DNA of 64,000 nucleotides from Gemmatimonas sp. (GTDB lineage: Bacteria; Gemmatimonadota; Gemmatimonadetes; Gemmatimonadales; Gemmatimonadaceae), in assembly GCA_011390935.1 (NCBI GenBank), contig JAABRL010000004.1:1-64000 (forward strand). Direction: 5' to 3'. The notes beneath the pieces were generated by a model. The model did not search any database, was not told the DNA's origin, and saw only the letters and a program-made list of their open reading frames with translations. The position numbers and the translations under genes are program-made. Positions 27,811 through 35,197 of the stretch are shown here, piece after piece; the stretch's first letter is position 1, and every line of letters starts with the position of its first letter.

Positions 27811-27938
27811 GCCTTGTTCACCCTTGATCCATTCTTCCACCCTTTCCCCGCTCAGTTGCTGTTGCTGTCTCCAACCGCACCGGCAACCGCAACAGAGATT
27901 GGGAAAGGAGGGAAGAAGAGATCAAGCGATGACAAGGC
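27811..27938. repeat. Long imperfect palindrome, copy 1
   Basis: The outer arms are GCCTTGT (27811-27817) and ACAAGGC (27932-27938). Inside them, CTTGATC pairs with GATCAAG, and purine/pyrimidine-rich arms pair across CTTCC...GGAAG and CTTTCCC...GGGAAAG. The centre is rich in GTTGC/GCAAC triplets. The whole 128 bases could form a single hairpin with several bulges. Confidence 0.8.
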
Positions 27939-27952
27939 TCCCGAGCCGCGAC

Positions 27953-28081
27953 GCCTTGTTCACCCTTGATCCATTCTTCCCGCCCTTTCCCCGCTCGGTT
28001 GCTGTTGCTGTCTCCAACCGCAACGGCAACCGCAACAGAGATTGGGAAAGGAGGGAAGAAGAGATCAAGCGATGACAAGGC
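27953..28081. repeat. Long imperfect palindrome, copy 2
   Basis: Same structure as copy 1, with outer arms GCCTTGT (27953-27959) and ACAAGGC (28075-28081). The third copy begins with the same left arm at 28096 but lacks the right half, which suggests deletion or incomplete duplication. Confidence 0.8.
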
Positions 28082-28174
28082 CGCCGAGCCGCGACGCCTT
28101 GTTCACCCTTGATCCATTCTTCCCGCCCTTTCCCCGCTCGGTTGCTGTTGTCTTTGCCGTTCGAAGCCAAAACG

Positions 28175-28807
28175 CTACGACATCACACCGCGCATGGACG
28201 CCGTCCATGCGCGGTGTCCGCGTATGGCCAGTATCGTGAACACCGCGTACAGCACAGCCGTGAGAATGAGCTGCTTGTGCACGAACATGCCCACGTACAC
28301 CACGTCGAGCACGATCCAGCACATCCAGTTCTCCACGCGCTTGCGCGCTGCCAGCCACTGCGTGCCCAGGCTTCCCGATACCAGCGCCGCGTCCAGCCAC
28401 GGTAGCGACGTGCCGGGCAGGCGCGAGGTGATCGTCGCCAGCAGCAGCCACCCGATGATCGCGCCGCCCCCCGCAATCCACGCGTCGCGCGGCGGCGTGC
28501 GTGTAACCGGCAGCGGCGCACGCACCGTCGCGTCGCCTGAACGCACGCCCTGCCACCAGTGCCACCAGCCGTACGCTGACAGCCCGATGTACACCACCTG
28601 CAGGCCGGCATCGGAGTACAGTCCCGCGCGCTGAAACACCACCGCATAGATCGCGGTGTTCACCATGCCCACCGGCCACGCCGCGATGCGTTCGCGCACC
28701 ATGAGCGCGACGGCAATTACGCCAAAGACGAATCCGAACAACTCGAGAGCAGAGCTGCCGAGCGGCGCCAGCAGGGTGTCGAGTGCGGTGAGCCAGGTGG
28801 TGAGCAT
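28175..28807 (-). CDS. pnuT: PnuC-family permease, probable thiamine transporter PnuT
   Basis: A 210-residue inner-membrane protein of the PnuC family, with about seven hydrophobic segments and the family pattern ELFGFVFGVIAVALMVRERIAAWPVGMVNTAIYAVVFQRAGLYSDAGLQVVYIGLSAYGWWHWWQG. C-terminal ENWMCWIVLDVVYVGMFVHKQLILTAVLYAVF is also typical. PnuC proteins take up nicotinamide riboside; the PnuT branch takes up thiamine. The thiamine role is inferred from the divergent TPP-riboswitch-controlled TonB receptor. ATG 28807 (MLTTWLTALD) was chosen; the longer frame adds basic residues without support. A 13-base palindrome lies 8 bases upstream. A perfect hairpin covers its last codons. Confidence 0.83.
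   Translation of the reverse strand: MLTTWLTALDTLLAPLGSSALELFGFVFGVIAVALMVRERIAAWPVGMVNTAIYAVVFQRAGLYSDAGLQVVYIGLSAYGWWHWWQGVRSGDATVRAPLPVTRTPPRDAWIAGGGAIIGWLLLATITSRLPGTSLPWLDAALVSGSLGTQWLAARKRVENWMCWIVLDVVYVGMFVHKQLILTAVLYAVFTILAIRGHRAWTASMRGVMS
28185..28217. terminator. Hairpin in the last codons of pnuT
   Basis: Perfect 16-base arms ACACCGCGCATGGACG (28185-28200) and CGTCCATGCGCGGTGT (28202-28217) surround one base. It lies inside the 3' coding end of the permease gene, 8 bases before its stop codon. There is no T-run on either side, so it would act as an intrinsic terminator only weakly, or protect the message end. Confidence 0.5.
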
Positions 28808-28815
28808 GCGACGCG

Positions 28816-28828
28816 AACGGTAACCGTT
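28816..28828. promoter_or_regulatory. Palindrome AACGGTAACCGTT between pnuT and receptor
   Basis: A perfect 6-1-6 palindrome located 8 bases upstream of the permease start and touching the -35 box (TTGCGC, 28827-28832) proposed for the riboswitch operon. It could be an operator affecting both divergent genes. No known regulator is assigned. Confidence 0.4.
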
Positions 28829-28856
28829 GCGCACAGCGCGCGCACTCCACTAGGCT
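28827..28856 (+). promoter_or_regulatory. Promoter of the TPP-riboswitch transcript
   Basis: TTGCGC (28827-28832) and TAGGCT (28851-28856) are 18 bases apart. Transcription would begin near 28863, just before the aptamer at 28865, which fits a riboswitch-led message. Confidence 0.5.
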
Positions 28857-28864
28857 TGACCCAC

Positions 28865-28946
28865 GACCGGGGTGTCCGCGCCACAAGGGGCGCGGGCTGA
28901 GAGATACCCGTAGAACCTGATCCGGCTCATACCGGCGTAGGGAGTC
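28865..28946 (+). promoter_or_regulatory. TPP riboswitch (THI element)
   Basis: Conserved blocks of the thiamine-pyrophosphate aptamer appear in the right order: GGGGTG (28869-28874), a GC stem (CGCGCC...GGCGCG), GGCTGAGAGATACCC, GAACCTGATCCGG, a short hairpin CCGG...CCGG, and CGTAGGGA (28936-28943). The closing P1 helix would pair GAC 28865-28867 with GTC 28944-28946. The 3' block AGGGAG (28939-28944) also serves as the ribosome site, 8 bases before the receptor's ATG, so TPP binding should hide it and block translation. Confidence 0.93.
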
Positions 28947-28952
28947 CTTTCC

Positions 28953-31106
28953 ATGTCCCGTATGTTTCGTACGCGGAGCGCCATGGCGCTCGGCGTGGCG
29001 CCGCTTCGACCGCTGGCGCACTCCTCCTCGATGCGCTGCGCCACGGCTCTCGTCGTCGCCCTCTCGATCACATCCCCGCTCGGCGCACAGCAGACCGCCC
29101 GTGACAGCGCGCGTGTGGACAGCACGCGCGCCCTCGAAGGCGTGCTCGTGCAGGCGCTGCGGGCTGGCGATGATGCGCCCGTCACGCGCAGCACCATCAC
29201 CCGCGCCACGATTGCGCGGCGCAACTTCGCACAGGATGTACCGCTGCTGCTGCAGGGCGCGGTGCCATCGCTCATCGGCTACACCGAAACCGGTGCGCCA
29301 TGGGGCTACAGCTATTTGCGTCTGCGCGGCATGGATCAGACGCGCCTCAACCTGTCGCTCGACGGGATTCCGCTCAACGATCCCGAAGATCACGTCTTCT
29401 TCTTCGCCAACTTCGTGGATCTGCTCTCCGGTGTGCAGAGTGTGGACGTGCAGCGCGGCGCCGGCACCACGGGCGCGGGCACGGCGGCGTTTGCCGGCTC
29501 AGTGAACTTCGAGACGCGCCCCATCGCCGCGATGCCGAGTGCAGCGGCGGCCGAAGTGCAGGCCGGCTCGTTCAACTCGCAGCGTGTGATGCTCGAAGGC
29601 AGCACCGGACTCACACCGCGCGGCTTCGCGGCTTACGGACGCTTCTCCGGCGTGCGCAGCGACGGCTTTCGCTACAACGCCGGGGTGCTGTCGGGCTCCG
29701 GGCTCGTGAGCGCCGGGTGGTTCGGCGAGCGGCAGTCGCTCAAGCTGCTCGCGCTCGGTGGTGTATTGCGTGACACGCTCGCGTATCTCGCCGTGCCGGT
29801 GAACGAGCTGCGCGTGGATCGGCGCATCAACCCCATCGGCCCCGACGAACAGGATCGATTCGGTCAGCGACTTCTCGGCCTCACGTACACACGCGAAGCG
29901 CTCAGCGGCGCGCGCTTTGCCACCACGCTGTATCGCATGTCGGCGAGTGGCAGCTATGATGTGCGCATCGATCCCGATCCGATCGAGGGGCTCTGGAACT
30001 TTCATCTCGATCACACCTGGTACGGGCTCACCAGTGCCGTGACGCACGATGTGGGCGCGTGGCGCCTGAACGCGGGCGTGAATGCGAACACCTACGCGCG
30101 TGATCATTACGCCTGGGTGGACGGCACGCGCGGCACACCGGGTGCGAGTTCGCTGTACTTCAACACCGGCCACAAGCAGGACGCCGCCGCCTTCGGCAAG
30201 GTGGCGTATCGGGCGGGTGACGTGACGCTGTTCGGTGATGTACAGGGGCGCGTGGCGCAGTTTCGGTATGAGCCCACAGAGGGCTCTGGCGTTCCGGAGG
30301 AGCGCGTGAACTGGGCGTTCCTCAATCCGCGTGTGGGGCTCACGTGGCAGGCGACTGCTCCGCTTTCGGTGCGCGCGTCGCTTGGGCGCACGACGCGGGA
30401 GCCGGCACGCAGTGACATGTTCGGCGGCGCGGACGACCTCGATGCCACGCAGTACGCGGCCATTGGCGACTTTCGCAACGTGCGGCCGGAGCAGGTCACC
30501 AACCTCGAAGCGGGCGTGAAGTACACGGGCGCACAAGGCGCGCTCGACGTGAACGTGTTCGCGATGGAGTTCCGCAACGAAATCGCGCCCAGCGGCGTGC
30601 TCACGCCACTCGGCTCGGCGCTGCGCCGCAACGTGGGGGAGAGCTACCGCCGAGGTGTGGAGCTGGACGGACACGTGCGCGTGACGCCGCGCCTCACGGT
30701 GGGTGGCAACGCGGCGTGGCTGCACGCGCGCATTGCGTCGTTTACCGACGAGACGGGCGAGCAGCCGATCACGTACCGCGATGTGCCGCCGCTGCTGTCA
30801 CCGGCGTGGCTGAGTGCGCAGCGCGTGGAGTGGGCCGCGACGAGCTGGCTCGACCTCGGCGTCGAAGGGCGGTATCAGGGGCAGAGCTTTCTGCGCAATG
30901 ACGGCAGCACGGGCACCGTGCTCCCCGACTTCTACGTGGCCGACGCAACCGCGCGCGTGCGGCTGCCGCGCGTGGAGCTCACCGTGCGCGGGGCGAATCT
31001 CGGCAACAGTCAGCGCTTCGCGAGCGGGTACGCGGTGGAAGGGGTGCCGTACTTCTATGTGCTGCCACCGCGCAGCGTATTCGTGACGGCGCGAGTGGGG
31101 CGGTAG
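28953..31106 (+). CDS. TonB-dependent receptor, thiamine-regulated (OMR1-like)
   Basis: A 717-residue outer-membrane active transporter with a signal peptide ending near residue 47 (SPLGAQQ). The plug domain is at ~65-185 (LRLRGMDQTRLNLSLDGIPLNDPEDHVFFFANFVDLLSGVQSVDVQRGAGTTGAGTAAFAGSVNFET), and a 22-stranded barrel follows with typical YEPTEGSGVPEERVNWAFLNPRVGLTWQAT and LRRNVGESYRRGVELDG patterns. The TPP riboswitch directly upstream and the divergent PnuT-type permease indicate uptake of thiamine or a thiamine precursor, as predicted for omr1-pnuT pairs in Bacteroidetes. The final residue is Arg after VTARVG, not the common aromatic. Substrate is inferred from regulation. Confidence 0.88.
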   Translation: MSRMFRTRSAMALGVAPLRPLAHSSSMRCATALVVALSITSPLGAQQTARDSARVDSTRALEGVLVQALRAGDDAPVTRSTITRATIARRNFAQDVPLLLQGAVPSLIGYTETGAPWGYSYLRLRGMDQTRLNLSLDGIPLNDPEDHVFFFANFVDLLSGVQSVDVQRGAGTTGAGTAAFAGSVNFETRPIAAMPSAAAAEVQAGSFNSQRVMLEGSTGLTPRGFAAYGRFSGVRSDGFRYNAGVLSGSGLVSAGWFGERQSLKLLALGGVLRDTLAYLAVPVNELRVDRRINPIGPDEQDRFGQRLLGLTYTREALSGARFATTLYRMSASGSYDVRIDPDPIEGLWNFHLDHTWYGLTSAVTHDVGAWRLNAGVNANTYARDHYAWVDGTRGTPGASSLYFNTGHKQDAAAFGKVAYRAGDVTLFGDVQGRVAQFRYEPTEGSGVPEERVNWAFLNPRVGLTWQATAPLSVRASLGRTTREPARSDMFGGADDLDATQYAAIGDFRNVRPEQVTNLEAGVKYTGAQGALDVNVFAMEFRNEIAPSGVLTPLGSALRRNVGESYRRGVELDGHVRVTPRLTVGGNAAWLHARIASFTDETGEQPITYRDVPPLLSPAWLSAQRVEWAATSWLDLGVEGRYQGQSFLRNDGSTGTVLPDFYVADATARVRLPRVELTVRGANLGNSQRFASGYAVEGVPYFYVLPPRSVFVTARVGR

Positions 31107-31157
31107 AGGGGAGTCGGGCGGCTGGTCGAACCCCGTCATGGACGGTAGCATTCAGAG

Positions 31158-31430
31158 ATGAACGTTGCCCACCTTCCCGGCGCCGAACTGATCGAGACGG
31201 GGTGTGCCGACCTCGAGGCAGGGATCGTGAGTATCGAGTCGCTGCTGGTCTCGATCGCGGCACCTGCCTTGCGTGACGTCGGACTCGCCATCGAGCATCC
31301 CATCGCTGACGCGGAAATGCGGTTGTATGCGCTGCTGTCGGCGCGCGACGGTCCGGCGGCGCACAGTCGATACAACGCGCTGCTGCGACGCGTGAGCAGC
31401 TACCGGCGCGCCGCGCAGTGCGCGAAGTAG
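31158..31430 (+). CDS. Small partner protein of a nucleotidyltransferase
   Basis: A 90-residue, mostly helical acidic-to-basic protein of unknown family. It overlaps the following nucleotidyltransferase gene by 13 bases, so the two are coupled, and the arrangement resembles antitoxin-toxin or NTase-HEPN/MNT-type pairs. No DNA-binding motif is evident; VSIESLLVSIAAPALRDVGL and AEMRLYALLSARDGPAAHSRYNALLRRVSSYRRAA are amphipathic helices. A -10-like TAGCAT (31146-31151) lies 6 bases before the ATG, with a weak TCGAAC (31123-31128) 17 bases further up, indicating a leaderless start. A plain uncharacterised protein is also possible. Confidence 0.6.
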   Translation: MNVAHLPGAELIETGCADLEAGIVSIESLLVSIAAPALRDVGLAIEHPIADAEMRLYALLSARDGPAAHSRYNALLRRVSSYRRAAQCAK

Positions 31431-31954
31431 CGGATCGCGAGCGCATCAACGCGTTCATGACCGCGTTGGCACGACATGCGACAGACGACGTGGACGTCTA
31501 TCTCGTGGGCGGCACCAGCGCCGTTCTCGTGGGATGGCGCGCCACCACGGTCGACGTGGATCTGGTGATGCGTCCGGAGTCAGACGCAATGCTACGGGCA
31601 ATCCCGCGGCTGAAGGAGCAATTGCACCTGAACGTGGAGTTGGCGTCTCCGGATCTGTTCATTCCGGTGCCGCCCGGCTGGGAACAGCGGAGCCCCGTGG
31701 TGGCACGCATCGGGAGGGTAACCTTCCGGCACTATGATTTCGTCGCGCAGGCTCTCGCCAAGATCGAACGAGGGCATACGCGCGATCTGGCGGATGTACA
31801 GGCCATGCAGTCACATGGACTCATCAGTGCGGTCGAGGTACGTGCGCAGTTCGCCCGCATGGAGCCGGAACTGTACCGGTTTCCCGCCATCGATCCCCCT
31901 TCGTTCCGGCGCGCGGTCGATTCGGTGTTTCCGCCGGACGCGCCAGGGTCGTGA
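31418..31954 (+). CDS. DUF6036-like nucleotidyltransferase
   Basis: A 178-residue protein with the minimal nucleotidyltransferase signature: GG at 31-32 (VYLVGGTSAVLVGWRATTVDVDLVM), followed by the metal-binding pair Asp46 and Asp48. Similar folds (DUF6036, AbiEii/MenT) occur in toxin-antitoxin and abortive-infection systems, transferring nucleotides to tRNA or proteins. FRHYDFVAQALAKIERGHTRDLADVQAM is also typical. GTG 31418 starts within the preceding gene, and the stop overlaps the GTG of the next gene by GTGA. Role as a toxin is inferred from domain type and context; a biosynthetic role is possible. Confidence 0.75.
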   Translation: MREVADRERINAFMTALARHATDDVDVYLVGGTSAVLVGWRATTVDVDLVMRPESDAMLRAIPRLKEQLHLNVELASPDLFIPVPPGWEQRSPVVARIGRVTFRHYDFVAQALAKIERGHTRDLADVQAMQSHGLISAVEVRAQFARMEPELYRFPAIDPPSFRRAVDSVFPPDAPGS

Positions 31955-33294
31955 GAGGCCCCCCGGCGCTTGGCGCGCTCGTGCTCGCCTGGCTCACACG
32001 ATGGTCGTGCCGTACGTGGCGCCGCTGGGTGGTCGTCGCCTCGGGGATTGTGTCGCCGCTGACCTCGGTGGCGCTGGCGCAGCCCGCGCTGCGGCTCGAG
32101 GCGCCAGTCGCTGCCAGCAGAAACGAGTTTCAGCGCCTCACCGCTGTCCGCGAGCTTTCCAATGGATCACTGCTGGTCGTGGACCGCGACCGAAAGGCGC
32201 TGCTGCGCATCTCCAGTTTAGGAGAGCCTGCGACGACCGTGGGTCGGATGGGGGATGGCCCGGGCGAATACCGATCGGTCGGAGATCTGTGGCCGCTTGG
32301 TGGCGACTCCACCCTGCTGACCGATGCCTTCAGCGGCCGTTGGATACTGCTCGATGGTGCACGCATTGTCCGCACCTTCGCGGAGTCGCGACCTGGCAAC
32401 CTGATCGTGCGTGGAACGACCGATGGGGCCTCCGCCGCCGGCGAGGTGGTTGCTCGACGCGTGCTGCGACACCGCGCCGGCGTCACGCATCGGGAGGCGA
32501 CGGCGGATTCGCTCGTGATTGTTCGTGCGCGGCTTCACAGCGATCTGGTCGACTCGATCGCGGTGATTGCGGGACACGGCCCGGAAGGCTTTACCGTGGT
32601 GCCTGCCGCCCTCGGCCGGCTCACCCATATCGTCCCAGTCAATCCCTTGGGCAGCGCGGATCAGACGCTGCTGTTTCCGGACGGCTGGTTGGTGGTGGTT
32701 CGCGCGCAGCCCTATCGTGTGGAATGGCGCCGCCCGGATGGCGAGTGGGTTCGGGGACCGCTGTTGTCCTCGACCGCAAGGCGCGTCACGCGCGAAGAGC
32801 AGTGCGAGGCCATTGCTCGCGCGTTCACGGCGACCTGGCCGTGCAATCCAGCGGAGTTCAATGGCTGGCCAGCGACCGTTCCGCCCCTGCGATTGTCCAA
32901 TCCGTACTTCGAGCATCCGCTACTCGCGCTCTCGAGTGGTCGAGTGGCGATCGGCCGGACCGAACCGCTCGGCGATGCGCGCCGCCAGTACGACATCGCG
33001 GATCGACGCGGCCATCGGGTTGGGACGCTCACGCTCGCCCTCGGCGAGGTGCTCGTCGGCAGCAGCGCGCGGTACGCGTACGTGGCCTACACGGATGACG
33101 ATGGCCTCCAGGCGCTGCGGCGCTACGAGTGGCCGCCGAGTGTGCGCGCGCCGCAGTCACGTCTCCCTATGGGAGCTCGCGGTGAAGCGGTCGGCCGGCA
33201 AGCTGCAACTCGATGTGGCGCGTTTCGCCGAGCAGGTGGCGGCCACGGGCTTCGAGTGGTTGCCGATCACACGCGAGCACATCCTTGCGTGTGA
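31951..33294 (+). CDS. Six-bladed beta-propeller protein with aberrant C-terminus
   Basis: A 447-residue protein with a long basic N-terminus and hydrophobic signal (VVVASGIVSPLTSVALAQ, ~27-45). The body is a beta-propeller of the six-bladed type common in these bacteria: FQRLTAVRELSNGSLLVVDRDRKALLRIS, VGRMGDGPGEYRSVGDLWPL, SNPYFEHPLLALSSGRVAIG, YVAYTDDDGLQALRRYEWP. Function of the family is unknown. The last ~45 residues, after RRYEWPPSVRAPQS, are read out of frame through a truncated vapC gene, so the original C-terminus has probably been lost by a deletion or recombination. GTG 31951 overlaps the nucleotidyltransferase stop by GTGA. Confidence 0.65.
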   Translation: MRGPPALGALVLAWLTRWSCRTWRRWVVVASGIVSPLTSVALAQPALRLEAPVAASRNEFQRLTAVRELSNGSLLVVDRDRKALLRISSLGEPATTVGRMGDGPGEYRSVGDLWPLGGDSTLLTDAFSGRWILLDGARIVRTFAESRPGNLIVRGTTDGASAAGEVVARRVLRHRAGVTHREATADSLVIVRARLHSDLVDSIAVIAGHGPEGFTVVPAALGRLTHIVPVNPLGSADQTLLFPDGWLVVVRAQPYRVEWRRPDGEWVRGPLLSSTARRVTREEQCEAIARAFTATWPCNPAEFNGWPATVPPLRLSNPYFEHPLLALSSGRVAIGRTEPLGDARRQYDIADRRGHRVGTLTLALGEVLVGSSARYAYVAYTDDDGLQALRRYEWPPSVRAPQSRLPMGARGEAVGRQAATRCGAFRRAGGGHGLRVVADHTRAHPCV

Positions 33295-33433
33295 TGCGCT
33301 GGTCGTCAGGCCGGATCACCGCGATCCGTTCGATCGACTGCTGGTGGCGCAGGCAGGGCGAGAAGCGGTGCAGCTGATCACGGCCGATCGGGCACTGGCC
33401 GCGTACGGCGAGACGGTGACCGTGATCGCGTAG
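33155..33433 (+). pseudogene. Truncated VapC (PIN) toxin remnant
   Basis: This frame encodes 92 residues that match the C-terminal two-thirds of a VapC: SHVSLWELAVKRSAGKLQL, ITREHILACDAL, PDHRDPFDRLLVAQA and LITADRALAAYG. It aligns well with the intact toxin at 2705-3085, including the HRDPFDR catalytic block. The first ~38 residues, with the essential N-terminal Asp of LLDTHALLWW, are missing and there is no start codon or antitoxin. Upstream, the same frame is only a shadow of the propeller gene. The junction lies near 33145-33160. It is inactive unless read from another source. Confidence 0.82.
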
Positions 33434-33440
33434 CCGCCCG

Positions 33441-34331
33441 TCAGGCCACGCACACCAGCGCGCTCCGCAGCACGTCCGCTTCGAGCACCGAGCGGTCGGT
33501 GGTCACCAGCTCCCCATCCAGCTCGCACGCCACCGGCCGATCGGTCGCGATCGTACACGCGTGGGTCGTGAGCGCCCGTACCTCGGGCGCCCGCACGTGC
33601 GTTCCGAACGGTGCCGCCGCAAACAGCCGCGCGCGACGCCAGGCGTTCGCGTCGCGCACCAGGACCAGATCGAGCTGCCCGTCGTCGAGCCGAGCGGAGG
33701 GCGCAATCCGGAACGACCCGCCAAACCACTGCCCGTTCGCGATCACCACGAGCAGCCAGCGTGCGCGCTCATCGAACACATCGGGTGCCACCTGCACCCG
33801 CGCCTCCACGCCGCCAAACCGGAACAGCTCGCCGAGCGCCGCGGCGATGTAGAGCGCGTCGCCGCGCAGCCAGCGCGCACGGGTCATGCGTTCGAGCACC
33901 GCCACATCGAAGCCGAACCCGGCGGCGTTCACGAACGGCCGGCCGCCCAGTCGCCCCACATCCACGCGGCGCGTCTCACCACGCGCGATGCGCTCGGCCA
34001 TGGCGGCGTAGTCGTGCACCGGCGCGCCGAGCGATTTCGCAAAGTCGTTGCCGGTGCCAGCGGCAAGAATCGCCAGCGGCGTGTCGGCACCCGCGGTGGC
34101 AAACGCACCGGCCACACGCGACACCGTGCCGTCGCCGCCGAGCACCACGAGCGTGCGCACGTTGTCGGCCGCGGCTTCGAGCGCGAGACGCGCTTCGTCA
34201 CCGCTACGCTCGGTGCGCACCACGTCGAGCGCACCGACCCGTGAGAGCGCGCGCGTTGCCGCGTCGAGGCGACGCAGGGCACGGCCGCGACCGGCGGCGG
34301 GGTTCACGAGCAGGCGGGTGGGGGCGGGCAT
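33441..34331 (-). CDS. Diacylglycerol/lipid kinase, YegS/DagK family
   Basis: A 296-residue lipid kinase. The N-terminal ATP-binding DAGK catalytic domain has RLLVNPAAGRGRALRRL, LVVLGGDGTVSRVAGAF (GGDGT motif) and LAILAAGTGNDFAKSLG. The C-terminal beta-sandwich has FVNAAGFGFDVAVLERM, LVVIANGQWFGGSFRIAPSARLDDGQLDLVLV and ELDGELV. It would phosphorylate diacylglycerol or a related membrane lipid in phospholipid turnover. ATG 34331 was chosen over a TTG at 34340. It is monocistronic, convergent with the vapC remnant and divergent from the VapBC pair. Confidence 0.9.
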   Translation of the reverse strand: MPAPTRLLVNPAAGRGRALRRLDAATRALSRVGALDVVRTERSGDEARLALEAAADNVRTLVVLGGDGTVSRVAGAFATAGADTPLAILAAGTGNDFAKSLGAPVHDYAAMAERIARGETRRVDVGRLGGRPFVNAAGFGFDVAVLERMTRARWLRGDALYIAAALGELFRFGGVEARVQVAPDVFDERARWLLVVIANGQWFGGSFRIAPSARLDDGQLDLVLVRDANAWRRARLFAAAPFGTHVRAPEVRALTTHACTIATDRPVACELDGELVTTDRSVLEADVLRSALVCVA

Positions 34332-34473
34332 GCGGAGCAAGCTAGAGCGCCAGCCATGTGGGCGAGAGGCGGAATCGCTTTGGGTGGCGCGAAATCGATG
34401 ACGGACCGCCAGCGGGAGTGCGCCATTGTACGGAGGCGCGTGCCCGGGGGGAAAATCGTCCTCATCGCACCGC

Positions 34474-34502
34474 TTGACTCATTAGCATGAGTAAGATAGA
34501 CT
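34474..34502 (+). promoter_or_regulatory. Promoter with internal operator of vapBC
   Basis: TTGACT (34474-34479) and TAGACT (34497-34502) are 17 bases apart. The dyad ACTCAT (34477-34482) / ATGAGT (34487-34492), with spacer TAGC, lies mostly in the spacer between the boxes and is the likely antitoxin-binding site. The -10 ends 7 bases before ATG 34510 and only 1 base before ATG 34504, which argues for the later, leaderless start. Confidence 0.65.
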
Positions 34503-34509
34503 AATGGAT

Positions 34510-34767
34510 ATGACACAGCGCCTCCAAGTCCTTCTGGACGACTCCGAGTTCGACGAGATCCGTCGCATTGCGCGCCGCCACCACATGACGGTGGCGGAGT
34601 GGGTGCGTCAGGCGTTGCGCACCGCGCGGCGCGACGAGCCCGCTACCGAACCGCAGCGCAAGCTGCTGGTGTTGCGCGAGGCGGCCCGTCATGCCTACCC
34701 CACCGCCGACATCGCCCAGATGCTCGATGAGATCGAGGGCGGGCGCTTCGCGGGCGAGGGCGCATGA
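34510..34767 (+). CDS. vapB: VapB-type antitoxin (ribbon-helix-helix)
   Basis: An 85-residue antitoxin. The N-terminus TQRLQVLLDDSEFDEIRRIARRHHMTVAEWVRQALRTARRD matches a ribbon-helix-helix DNA-binding fold: one beta strand and two helices. The C-terminal tail (DIAQMLDEIEGGRFAGEG) would bind the toxin. ATG 34510 was preferred to ATG 34504 because the -10 box TAGACT ends at 34502, which would place the transcript start close to 34509. Its stop overlaps the toxin's ATG by 4 bases. It is expected to repress the promoter just upstream. Confidence 0.82.
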   Translation: MTQRLQVLLDDSEFDEIRRIARRHHMTVAEWVRQALRTARRDEPATEPQRKLLVLREAARHAYPTADIAQMLDEIEGGRFAGEGA

Positions 34768-35159
34768 TCTTCATCGATTCCAACATCCCGATGTATCTCG
34801 TGGGGACCCCGCACCCCAATCGCGAGTTGGCCGTCGCCGCGCTGGAGCAGATCATCAGGCGCGGCGAGCGCATGGTCACCAGCGCGGAGGTGCTGCAGGA
34901 AATCCTGCACCGCTACACGCGCATCCAGCGCCCCGACGCGATTCAGGCCGCGCTCGACGTGCTACTCGGCCTGGCCGACGAGGTGTACCCGATCGAGGCG
35001 GACGATGTGCACGGTGCGCACGCCGTGCTGCGCAGCCAGCCACTGCTTTCGGCGCGTGACGCGCTGCACGTGGCCGTGATGCAGCGGCGGGAAGTGGCGC
35101 GCATTCTCAGCTTCGATCGCGGCTTCGATGCCGTGGGCACGATCGAGCGGGTGAGGTGA
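34764..35159 (+). CDS. vapC: PIN-domain toxin, VapC family
   Basis: A 131-residue PIN-domain ribonuclease. Acidic catalytic residues are present: Asp5 of MIFIDSNIPMY, the Glu of VTSAEVLQEILHRY, the Asp of LSARDALHVAVM, and the Asp of SFDRGFD. It is of a different subfamily from the toxin at 2705-3085. Coupled to the antitoxin by a 4-base overlap. Together with the vapC remnant and nucleotidyltransferase pair it makes 31-35 kb an accessory, toxin-rich stretch. RNA target unknown. Confidence 0.88.
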   Translation: MIFIDSNIPMYLVGTPHPNRELAVAALEQIIRRGERMVTSAEVLQEILHRYTRIQRPDAIQAALDVLLGLADEVYPIEADDVHGAHAVLRSQPLLSARDALHVAVMQRREVARILSFDRGFDAVGTIERVR

Positions 35160-35197
35160 ATCGCAGCGCTGCTGCGCTCACGCGACGCGGGCCCGCG

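Larger units (their letters stand above)
27795..28150. repeat. Tandem array of 142-143 bp units, 2.5 copies
   Basis: The 402-base gap 27773-28174 has no gene but holds a direct repeat. The marker GAGCCGCGAC begins at 27801, 27943 and 28086, giving units of 142 and 143 bases; the third copy stops after about 65 bases near 28150. Copies 1 and 2 differ by only a few bases. Each full unit is itself almost entirely one long imperfect palindrome, so the transcript could fold into large stems. It lies between the lipoprotein gene and the 3' end of the permease gene, where it may act as a terminator or boundary element. Confidence 0.9.

Noticed and set aside
27795-28150. CRISPR array
   Set aside because: Units are 142-143 bases with no variable spacers and no cas genes nearby.
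27818-28170. Short ORFs in the palindrome array
   Set aside because: They exist on both strands only because the repeat is almost self-complementary, and have no ribosome site or conserved start.
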